From the NCBI GenBank assembly GCA_039029515.1, contig JBCCFX010000173.1:1-8706 (forward strand): DNA of 8,706 nucleotides. The letters are read 5' to 3'. The position numbers and the translations under genes are program-made. This document shows positions 1 through 5,787 of this stretch, in pieces (the stretch's first letter is position 1; each line of letters opens with the position of its first letter). The DNA is from JBCCFX01 sp039029515. GTDB taxonomy: Bacteria > Planctomycetota > Phycisphaerae > Phycisphaerales > SM1A02. The notes under the pieces are model-generated. The model was given only the letters and a program-made list of their open reading frames with translations, did not search any database and had not been told where the DNA came from.

Positions 1-487
1 CATCGTTCTGTCGGACAAACGTCAGCGCGAGCGGCTGGGAAAGGTTGATGCCTGGCATGTCGCGGAACCACTGGTCAAAGGATTCCGCGTTCTCGACGCC
101 GCCGGTGCAGCTGACGCCAAGGTCGGCATCGTGGTCACCTGATGCGTCGTTCACGAGCGCATCGCCGTCAAATCGGCGGTTCGCGAGGTGCGGCGCGATC
201 GTTCGGTTGCTGCTGTCGCGGGCCTGTGAGTTCACCTTCTGGCCGTTGCCGGTGAATACAGGCTTTCCATCGTCGCCAAGCTGATACGCAATGTTGCCGA
301 CGTAATGACCGAAGCCGGCGCTGGGCTTGCGTTCAAAGTCGGTGTGTCCATGCGGATCGGTGCGTTCGCGGAAGTCGCGCACGACGCCGGTCAGTTCGAT
401 GGTGTCCGGACTATCGCTCGCCACCACGAGTGTCGTGGGGATGAGGCAGCCGGCCAAGAGAGAAGAGGTGATCAGTACCTGTCGCAT
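1..487 (-). CDS. Fibro-slime domain-containing secreted protein (3' end outside window)
   Basis: The 5' 162 codons are present, and the stop codon lies beyond the left edge. The N-terminus (MRQVLITSSLLAG...) is a signal peptide. Cleavage is most likely after Ala23 (VVA before SDSPD); a lipobox-like LAGC at residues 11-14 makes a lipoprotein possible, though the signal would be very short. Residues 31-51 (ELTGVVRDFRER...HTDFE) and 137-153 (SFDQWFRDMPGINLSQP) match the opening of the fibro-slime domain, a family of secreted proteins first noted in Fibrobacter and Dictyostelium and common in Planctomycetota and Myxococcota. The usual downstream GDDDxWVFI-type segment would lie off the window. 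The start is supported by GGAAGGAG at 501-494, 6 nt before the ATG. The molecular function of the family is not established; a matrix or surface role is inferred. No neighbour on the left is visible. Confidence 0.8.
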   Translation of the reverse strand, partial: MRQVLITSSLLAGCLIPTTLVVASDSPDTIELTGVVRDFRERTDPHGHTDFERKPSAGFGHYVGNIAYQLGDDGKPVFTGNGQKVNSQARDSSNRTIAPHLANRRFDGDALVNDASGDHDADLGVSCTGGVENAESFDQWFRDMPGINLSQPLALTFVRQND

Positions 488-704
488 TCCTAGCTCCTTC
501 CAGGGAGTCCTGCGTGACGCATACTGATCTGACGCGGTATGCGTCAACGTGATGGTCTCATTGAATGACTCGACCGCGAAACGTCAGCGCACGATTTCCT
601 TCGTGCGCGTTCGTGTGAGCGCATCTCCCCAATTCAGCGAGGCACGGCGCTTGCGGAAGACCAGCGAACATCCGTTGACCATGCCGACCGCGCGGGCACG
701 TCCG
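488..704. other. Intergenic region without a convincing gene
   Basis: Apart from the dyad and promoter at 515-547, this stretch holds one further hairpin. GCGCACGA at 587-594 and TCGTGCGC at 601-608 form a perfect 8-bp stem with a 6-nt loop, without a T tract on either strand. A 32-codon minus-strand frame at 682-584 (begins MVNGCSLVFRKRR) is open but has no clear ribosome binding site and no similarity I recognise. No tRNA or known RNA motif is seen. Confidence 0.5.
518..547 (-). promoter_or_regulatory. Candidate promoter with overlapping operator-like inverted repeat
   Basis: TGACGCATAC at 515-524 and GTATGCGTCA at 537-546 form a perfect 10-bp inverted repeat with a 12-nt spacer, just upstream of the fibro-slime gene. 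On the minus strand a -35-like TTGACG (547-542, five of six consensus bases) lies in the distal arm. A weak -10-like TATGCG (523-518) lies in the proximal arm, at 18-nt spacing. Transcription would start near 511 and leave a roughly 24-nt leader carrying the Shine-Dalgarno. A dimeric regulator on the dyad would cover both promoter boxes. The repeat is directly visible; its use as promoter and operator is inference. Confidence 0.45.
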
Positions 705-737
705 AAAAAACAACGCCCCGAGCATGTCGGGGCGTTG
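705..737 (-). terminator. Intrinsic terminator of dxs
   Basis: CAACGCCCCGA at 711-721 and TCGGGGCGTTG at 727-737 form a perfect 11-bp, very GC-rich stem closing a 5-nt loop. Read on the minus strand it is followed immediately by six T residues (710-705). It lies 30 nt after the dxs stop codon. The T tract is on one side only, so it serves the dxs transcript rather than anything coming from the left. Confidence 0.92.
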
Positions 738-767
738 TGGACAGTTTTCTGGCACGTCTTTCGCGTG

Positions 768-2732
768 CTAAGGTCGAACGCGAGCCTTGGGCGTCGCATC
801 GTTCACGATCACTTCCGGCGCATCACGTTCATCAAGAGCGCGCCGAACGGTGCGCGCGATTGATGTTGCATCAATGCCCGCCTCTTCAAGCTGCCAGTCT
901 CGCGATCCCTGATGGATCCAGCGGCAGGGAAGACCGAGGCGAATGATGTTCGTCGTTGGCAGGCCGGCATCGTTGCACGCATCGATCACGCACGACCCGA
1001 AACCACCTTCGAGGCCGTGATCTTCCACGGTGATGATTGGAATGTCGCGATCCACCAGCGTGCGGACGAGATCGATGTCGACCGGACGTGCGAATCGGGC
1101 ATCGTAGACATCAACCGAATACTCGCCGCTCAGTTGGTCGACCGCCTTCATGGCTTCGATCGCCATCACGCCGAGTCCGAGGATGGCTGCGTCCGGCGTC
1201 GCGTGCTGTTGCAGTGCCCGAGCCTTGCCGAGTTCGAACGGCGGACACGGTGCATCCGCGAATCGCGGCGACACGTTGTCGCGCGGATATCGAATGGCGC
1301 TCAGGCCGGTGTCATACTCGCGCATGAACTCCAGACCGGCGCGCAGGCTTGGTTCATCCATTGGGGCAAGAATTGTCGCATCCGGGAAAACTCGCAGCAT
1401 GCTGATGTCGCAGAAACCGTGATGGACGGCGCCATCGCCGCCGACGAGGCCGGCACGGTCGAGGCAAAGACGCACCGCGAGACCCTGCAGCGAGACTTCC
1501 TGGAATGCCTGATCGAATGCACGCTGAAGGAATGTGGAATACACCGCGAAGAACGGGCGGAAACCCGTCTTCGCCAGTCCGGCCATCATGTCCATCGCGT
1601 GTGATTCGCAGATGCCGGTGTCCCATGTGCGGTCCGGATACGCCGACATGACCTTGGTCAGGCCGGTGCCATCGGGCATGGCCGCGGTGCAGGCCACGGC
1701 GTTGTCATCACGTTCCATGATGTCGAGCATCGCATCGGTGAATGCTGCCGTGAAACTGCGGCCGGAACTCGCGAGTTCGACCTGACAGCCCTCGACGCGG
1801 AACGGTTTCGGCGAATGGAATGTCGTGGCATCGCCTTCCGAGAAGTCGAAACCTTTTCCTTTGACCGTGTGCACGTGCAGGACGAGCGGGCGATCAAAGT
1901 CTTTGATCTCATTCAGCATGTCGATCAGTGACGGCAAATCGTGGCCGTCGATCGGGCCGACGGTGATGAGGCCGAATTTCTCAAACCATGCATCCTCGGA
2001 GAGTGCATCCTTCGCGATCTCGCCCATTCGGTGATACATCTCTTCGAAGAGCGATGAGCCGGGAAGGTGAGACACGACATCGCGCGCTGTGCGCTTCATC
2101 TGCCGGTAGGCAGGGTTGACGCGCACACGATCGAGGTAGTTGGCGATGGCGCCCTGCGGCTTGGCGATCGACATGCCGTTGTCGTTCAGGACGACGAGGA
2201 ACTGTCGCTTCAGCGTGCCGGCGTTATTGAGTCCTTCCATCGCGACGCCGTTGACGATGCTGGCATCGCCGACCAGAGTCACGACGCGTCGACCGTCTGG
2301 CGCAGTGTCAGGATCGAATCCGTCGCCGCGCAACGTGTCACCGCGCGCCATGCCGACCGCGGTCGACACGCCGGTGCCGGCGTGACCGACGGAGAAGAGG
2401 TCGTATTCACTTTCGCGCGGTGCGGGGAAGCCGGCCATGCCATCGTGCTGGCGCAGCTTGCCGAGCATGGGGAACCGACCGGTCAGCAACTTGTGCGGAT
2501 AGCACTGATGACCGACATCGAACAGCAGTCGGTCGTGCGCAAATTCAAAGACGTAGTGCAACGCGATCGACAGCTCGACGACACCCAGGTTCGGGGCGAA
2601 GTGGCCGCCGCTCTTCATGATCTGCTGACAGATCGCTTCACGTATCTCGGCAGCGAGCTTCGGAAGCTGATCGACGCGCAGGGCTTTGAGATCAGCAGGA
2701 TTCTGAATCGCGGGAAGCAGTGTGAGATCCAT
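768..2732 (-). CDS. dxs: 1-deoxy-D-xylulose-5-phosphate synthase
   Basis: This thiamine-diphosphate enzyme condenses pyruvate and glyceraldehyde 3-phosphate to DXP, the first committed step of the MEP isoprenoid pathway, in the cytosol. At 654 aa it is close to the family's usual length. Visible motifs are the active-site His44 (GGHFAPNLG), DVGHQCYPHK at 72-81, SVGHAGTG at 114-121, the ThDP/Mg motif GDASIVNG (155-162) with NDNGMSI (183-189), GPIDGHD at 259-265, VKGKGF at 290-295, the catalytic Glu376 in GICESHA, and DRAGLVGGDGAVHHG at 425-439. The catalytic Glu sits in a slightly unusual setting: the family normally reads G-I-A-E-Q-H-A. The ATG is preceded by a purine-rich GGGAAGGAA (2745-2737) 4 nt upstream. 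It lies 75 nt downstream of the ispA-type gene on the same strand, a common ispA-dxs order, and ends at a strong terminator. Confidence 0.97.
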   Translation of the reverse strand: MDLTLLPAIQNPADLKALRVDQLPKLAAEIREAICQQIMKSGGHFAPNLGVVELSIALHYVFEFAHDRLLFDVGHQCYPHKLLTGRFPMLGKLRQHDGMAGFPAPRESEYDLFSVGHAGTGVSTAVGMARGDTLRGDGFDPDTAPDGRRVVTLVGDASIVNGVAMEGLNNAGTLKRQFLVVLNDNGMSIAKPQGAIANYLDRVRVNPAYRQMKRTARDVVSHLPGSSLFEEMYHRMGEIAKDALSEDAWFEKFGLITVGPIDGHDLPSLIDMLNEIKDFDRPLVLHVHTVKGKGFDFSEGDATTFHSPKPFRVEGCQVELASSGRSFTAAFTDAMLDIMERDDNAVACTAAMPDGTGLTKVMSAYPDRTWDTGICESHAMDMMAGLAKTGFRPFFAVYSTFLQRAFDQAFQEVSLQGLAVRLCLDRAGLVGGDGAVHHGFCDISMLRVFPDATILAPMDEPSLRAGLEFMREYDTGLSAIRYPRDNVSPRFADAPCPPFELGKARALQQHATPDAAILGLGVMAIEAMKAVDQLSGEYSVDVYDARFARPVDIDLVRTLVDRDIPIITVEDHGLEGGFGSCVIDACNDAGLPTTNIIRLGLPCRWIHQGSRDWQLEEAGIDATSIARTVRRALDERDAPEVIVNDATPKARVRP

Positions 2733-2807
2733 GGGATTCCTTCCCTCTGGTGGCCCGGGGATCAGCAGGCCACGGTGCGGCGTAATCGCCGTATCACTAG
2801 CCTAGGT
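2733..2807 (-). other. Gap between prenyl synthase gene and dxs, with two hairpins
   Basis: Two small stem-loops fill most of this 75-nt spacer. CGGCG/CGCCG at 2778-2782 and 2787-2791 has a 4-nt loop and can be lengthened by a G-T and an A-T pair. GTGGCC/GGCCAC at 2750-2755 and 2768-2773 has a 12-nt loop that ends just upstream of the dxs ribosome binding site. Neither is followed by a T tract on the minus strand, so read-through from the upstream gene into dxs is expected. A role in dxs translation or mRNA processing is only a possibility. Confidence 0.3.
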
Positions 2808-3701
2808 CTATCGGGTGCGATTTGCCATGTACGCCACCAAATCGAGGAGCGGCCGGGCCCGCGGCCCGAGTGGTGCCACGGCTTCACGGGCTTTACGTTC
2901 ATAGCCGGCGATACGTTCGCGCGTGCCGTCCAATCCGAGCACATGTGGCGCGGTCAGCTTGCCCAGATTCTGATCCTTGCCTGAAGCCTTCCCCAGATGC
3001 TCAGTTGTCTGGGTCTCATCGAGGAGATCGTCCACCGCCTGGAACATCATGCCGATCGCCTCGCCATAGTCGGCAAGCGCCTCGATGGTGGCATCGTCGG
3101 CGTCCGCGGCAATCGCGCCGCATCGGCAGGATGCAATGATCAACGCGGCGGTCTTGTCGGCGTGAATCTGATCGAGTTGCTCACGGGAGGAGCGATCGTC
3201 GTCCTGTCGTCCGAGGGTGTCATCCACCTGGCCACGAATCATCGCTGTTGTGGCGTCCGCGATCTCGCGCACCAGTGCGACGCGTCGATCGTCGCTCATC
3301 GATGCACGGGCGAGATGGCTCATTGCGAGCGAGACCATGACATCGCCGGTCAGAATCGCCATGGCTTCACCAGCTTCGATATGAAGCGTGGGGCGGCCGC
3401 GACGCAGGTCATCGTCGTCCATCGCAGGCAGATCATCGTGGACGAGGCTGAAGCCGTGGATCAACTCGAGGGCGACGGCGGGGGCAAGGGCATCAGCGTG
3501 ACTGCCGCCGGCCACGTCCGCACACAGGAGCACGAGGCCAGGTCGGAGCCGCTTGCCCGGGCCGAGCAAGGCATACCGAACCGCCTCACGCATATTGGGT
3601 GGGACGAGCGGGCCATCGGCGAATGCTTCGAGGGCGGCGTTGACCTCGTCGGTCAGAGCGCGGAGGACATCATTCATCGTTTCAGTGACGCCAGCATGCA
3701 T
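2808..3701 (-). CDS. ispA: Polyprenyl (farnesyl/geranylgeranyl) diphosphate synthase
   Basis: This cytosolic trans-isoprenyl diphosphate synthase joins isopentenyl diphosphate to allylic diphosphates. From the chosen ATG it has 297 aa, typical of IspA. GPGKRLRP (47-54) binds diphosphate. The first Asp-rich motif is DDLPAMDDDDLRRG (89-102) and the second is DDLLD (224-228), followed by lysines 238 and 242. The two-residue insertion in the first motif, together with Phe84 five residues before it, resembles bacterial farnesyl diphosphate synthases, so FPP is the likelier product; GGPP cannot be excluded. The frame is open up to an ATG at 3755, but that would run almost to the divergent gene. ATG 3701 lies 7 nt after a TACAAT box, and ATG 3677 is a third option. 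None of the starts has a Shine-Dalgarno. The gene is the first of the ispA-dxs pair. Confidence 0.93.
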   Translation of the reverse strand: MHAGVTETMNDVLRALTDEVNAALEAFADGPLVPPNMREAVRYALLGPGKRLRPGLVLLCADVAGGSHADALAPAVALELIHGFSLVHDDLPAMDDDDLRRGRPTLHIEAGEAMAILTGDVMVSLAMSHLARASMSDDRRVALVREIADATTAMIRGQVDDTLGRQDDDRSSREQLDQIHADKTAALIIASCRCGAIAADADDATIEALADYGEAIGMMFQAVDDLLDETQTTEHLGKASGKDQNLGKLTAPHVLGLDGTRERIAGYERKAREAVAPLGPRARPLLDLVAYMANRTR

Positions 3702-3708
3702 TGCTACG

Positions 3709-3714
3709 ATTGTA
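3709..3714 (-). promoter_or_regulatory. Candidate -10 box for the ispA-dxs transcript
   Basis: The minus strand reads TACAAT at 3714-3709, five of six matches to the -10 consensus, 7 nt before the ATG at 3701. No good -35 is visible at normal spacing; the best is GAACAG at 3738-3733. If used, transcription would start at or within a base or two of the ATG and give a leaderless mRNA. It lies in the short region shared with the divergent ExbB-like gene. Confidence 0.35.
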
Positions 3715-3725
3715 CAGGCGACCCG

Positions 3726-3755
3726 ATGACCCCTGTTCCTCGGTGAGCGTATCAT
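3726..3755 (+). promoter_or_regulatory. Candidate promoter for the ExbB-like/TraB transcript
   Basis: ATGACC (3726-3731, four of six -35 matches) and TATCAT (3750-3755, five of six -10 matches) are separated by 18 nt. The -10 ends 8 nt before the ATG at 3764, so the predicted start of transcription coincides with the start codon and the mRNA would be leaderless. This fits the lack of a Shine-Dalgarno at usable distance from that ATG. The call rests on sequence match alone. Confidence 0.35.
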
Positions 3756-3763
3756 GACTCGCT

Positions 3764-4465
3764 ATGTTGCCGCGACTCAATGACGATCTCGCGATGCTGA
3801 TCGAACGCGGCGGGTATGTAATGATCCCGCTGCTCGTGCTCAGCATCATCAGTCTCTCGATTATTGTCGAGCGGCTGTGGTTCTGGCTCTCGACCCACGG
3901 ACCGGGCCGAATCCGCCAACTCGCGTCGCTCAACGATGCTTTTCGCGAGGGTGACTCGAGCGCTGCTCGCGTGATCGCCACGAGTGATCGGAGTCCGTAT
4001 GGGGCACTCGCCCAGCGGCTGATCGAACGCGGCGCGACCGATGCGGTGGCCATCGAGATGGTCGAAGCACAACGACCTCGATTTGATCGATTCATGGTGA
4101 CGATGTCCACAATCATCACCGCCGCGCCGTTGCTCGGCATCCTCGGCACCGTGATCGGCATCATCCAGTCGTTTCGCCTGCTCGGAACGCAGGATGTCCT
4201 GACTGACCCTCGTGACGTCGCAGGCGGGATCGCCGCGGCGTTGCTGACGACCGCGCTGGGGCTGATCGTCGCGATCTTCACCCTGTTTCCGTACATGGCG
4301 TTCAAGACCCAGGTGGACCGAGCGATCGGTCGAATGGAATCCGTGATCGCCGCTGCCCAACAAGGAGCGTCGACGACTGCCATGAGATCAGGGTCGACGC
4401 CGAATGCCGGCACAACCGCAGCGCAGTCAAAGCCTAATCCGTCGGTGGTGGCCACAACACAGTGA
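3764..4465 (+). CDS. MotA/TolQ/ExbB proton channel family protein
   Basis: This is an inner-membrane protein of the family that uses proton flow to energise outer-membrane transport, envelope maintenance or motility, usually with an ExbD/TolR partner. At 233 aa it matches ExbB/TolQ size. Three membrane segments are visible at about residues 17-42, 113-137 and 152-178, with a cytoplasmic region between the first two. The family core is clear in APLLGILGTVIGIIQSF (121-137) and GGIAAALLTTALGLIVAI (154-171). The C-terminal 33 residues are a low-complexity Ser/Thr/Ala/Asn/Gln-rich tail. No ExbD/TolR gene is next to it; the following gene encodes a TraB/GumN-family protein whose longest start overlaps this stop. 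The specific paralogue (ExbB, TolQ or other) cannot be decided from sequence alone, so no symbol is given. There is no ribosome binding site at normal spacing. Confidence 0.9.
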   Translation: MLPRLNDDLAMLIERGGYVMIPLLVLSIISLSIIVERLWFWLSTHGPGRIRQLASLNDAFREGDSSAARVIATSDRSPYGALAQRLIERGATDAVAIEMVEAQRPRFDRFMVTMSTIITAAPLLGILGTVIGIIQSFRLLGTQDVLTDPRDVAGGIAAALLTTALGLIVAIFTLFPYMAFKTQVDRAIGRMESVIAAAQQGASTTAMRSGSTPNAGTTAAQSKPNPSVVATTQ

Positions 4466-4472
4466 GACTCTT

Positions 4473-4494
4473 CATGCGTCAAGTCATGCGTCAA
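4473..4494 (+). repeat. Tandem 10-bp direct repeat over the TraB-like start
   Basis: CATGCGTCAA occurs at 4473-4482 and again at 4485-4494, a 12-nt period, so the protein starts MRQVMRQ. Each copy carries an in-frame ATG, which leaves the start ambiguous. It looks like a small in-frame duplication. Confidence 0.6.
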
Positions 4495-5754
4495 TCTCGT
4501 TATGCCGCTGCGCTGGCTGCGGTACTCAGTCCGATCACCTTGGCCGCCGACATCGAACGACCGTTTCTTCGCGTGGACGAAACCGAGGATCGATCCGAGA
4601 TCGCGCTGGAGATCGCGACACGTGAGTACGTCAAGAAAGATGGCGACGGTCCGACCGTGGCGCTGATGGGTGTGGCCCATATTGCGGATGCCGAATTCTA
4701 TGACGCCTTGCAGGATGCACTCGCGTCGTATGACCTGGTGCTTTATGAATCCGTGACGCCGCCCGGAACGGGTGGTGCGGGCGGCGCATCGCATGATGAA
4801 CGCGTCAAGTCGACGGAAGCCGCGATGCGCTTTGTCGCCAGCATCGGACTGGCGATCCGTGTCGAAGAGAACGTGACACCGACATCCATCAATGCGATCG
4901 GCAAGTGGTCGCGCTTGCAGGACGTTCGCATGGGCGATTGGGTTGATCGCGCTGCCATCGATGCATGGTCGAATCCGATCGAGTATCGACACACCGGCAA
5001 TGACGGCGGGGGGTTTGCGCTCATCAGCTATGGCGAAGATGGCGAGCCCGGCGGTCGTGGACCGGCCGCGGACATCATCGTGAAGAGCACCGACGACATC
5101 GAGCCGTTTGCGATGGCCGGCGAGGGTGACAACCTGCAGATGCAGCTCGCGCAGGCGATCAACCTCAGCTTCCAGCTTGAGGCGCTCGACTACAGCGCCG
5201 AGAACTGGCGCTGCAGCGATATGGCGATTGATCAGGTCGAACGCTCACTCGCAGCGCGCGGCCTGGAGTTCGACCTGCTCGGCGACACGATGGCGGGTTC
5301 ATCGCTGCCGGCACAGTTCGTCAAAGCGGTCCTTCGAATGATCAAGTCATTTGATCGATTCATGGATGGCGCTCTGACCGATACGTTCAAGGTCGTCCTG
5401 ATTGAAATGTTGAGCGACGAGTCGCTGCTCGACGCGAGTATGGGACAGCTTGGCGATGGCTTCATGGATGTCATCATCAACGAGCGCAATCAGGTCGTCG
5501 TTGACGATCTGACCGAGTTGATCGCGGATGAGCCGCAGATCAAGTCAGTTGCGGTGCTGTACGGCGCGGGTCACATGCAGGATCTTGAGAAGCGTCTGAT
5601 CGAACAGCTCGATTACGAAGCCGGTGATGTGACGTGGTATCGCGCGATCGCTGTGGACCTGAATGAGTCAGCGGTCACGCCGCGAGAGATGCGAAAGATT
5701 CGCGTGATGATGCGTCGAGCGCTCAAGCAGGCACAGGAACAGCAAACGAAGTAA
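4474..5754 (+). CDS. TraB/GumN (Tiki-like) family exported protein
   Basis: Numbering here is from the alternative GTG at 4462, which gives 430 aa and overlaps the upstream stop by 4 nt (GTGA). The two GX2H motifs that define the TraB/Tiki superfamily are present: GVAH at 70-73 and GAGH at 368-371. A conserved-looking Glu96 (LVLYESV) and ERN at 341-343 also fit. Members include Tiki metalloproteases, PrgY/TraB pheromone-shutdown proteins and GumN; the bacterial reaction is mostly unknown. The N-terminus (MRQSRYAAALAAVLSPITLAA, then D30) looks like a signal peptide cut after Ala29, so the protein is probably periplasmic. ATG 4474 is preferred because GTGAG lies 7 nt upstream and gives a normal signal-peptide length, but GTG 4462 and ATG 4486 are also possible. 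It is coupled to the ExbB-like gene, suggesting co-production. Metal binding by the two histidines is inferred from the family. Confidence 0.8.
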   Translation: MRQVMRQSRYAAALAAVLSPITLAADIERPFLRVDETEDRSEIALEIATREYVKKDGDGPTVALMGVAHIADAEFYDALQDALASYDLVLYESVTPPGTGGAGGASHDERVKSTEAAMRFVASIGLAIRVEENVTPTSINAIGKWSRLQDVRMGDWVDRAAIDAWSNPIEYRHTGNDGGGFALISYGEDGEPGGRGPAADIIVKSTDDIEPFAMAGEGDNLQMQLAQAINLSFQLEALDYSAENWRCSDMAIDQVERSLAARGLEFDLLGDTMAGSSLPAQFVKAVLRMIKSFDRFMDGALTDTFKVVLIEMLSDESLLDASMGQLGDGFMDVIINERNQVVVDDLTELIADEPQIKSVAVLYGAGHMQDLEKRLIEQLDYEAGDVTWYRAIAVDLNESAVTPREMRKIRVMMRRALKQAQEQQTK

Positions 5755-5764
5755 CGATGACTTC

Positions 5765-5787
5765 GAGCCGGCATGCCGAGCCGGTTT
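5765..5787. terminator. Weak hairpin between convergent genes
   Basis: CCGGC at 5768-5772 pairs with GCCGG at 5780-5784 around a 7-nt loop. Three more pairs including G-T wobbles (5765-5767 with 5785-5787) can extend it. It lies in the 31-nt gap between the TraB-like stop and the stop of the converging pilin-like gene. T tracts are short (three on the plus side), so it is at best a modest terminator. Confidence 0.3.

Noticed and set aside
584..682. A 32-codon minus-strand frame beginning MVNGCSLVFRKRR
   Set aside because: It has no clear Shine-Dalgarno, no promoter after the dxs terminator and no recognised family. It is kept only as a remark in the intergenic entry.
549..863. A 104-codon plus-strand frame starting in the left intergenic gap
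   Set aside because: It reads through the dxs terminator stem and into the antisense of dxs, with no ribosome binding site and no recognisable similarity.
912..1604. A 230-codon plus-strand open frame opposite the dxs C-terminal half
   Set aside because: It mirrors the codon structure of dxs on the other strand and its product shows no family features.
2067..2984. A 305-codon plus-strand open frame opposite dxs and the ispA end
   Set aside because: It is antisense to two strong genes, has no recognisable domain and no promoter or ribosome binding site; a composition effect.
3682..4992. A 436-codon minus-strand open frame spanning the ispA start, the ExbB-like gene and part of the TraB-like gene
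   Set aside because: It runs antisense to two clearly recognisable genes, has low-complexity Ser/Arg-rich sequence without family features, and is explained by the rarity of stop codons opposite GC-rich genes.
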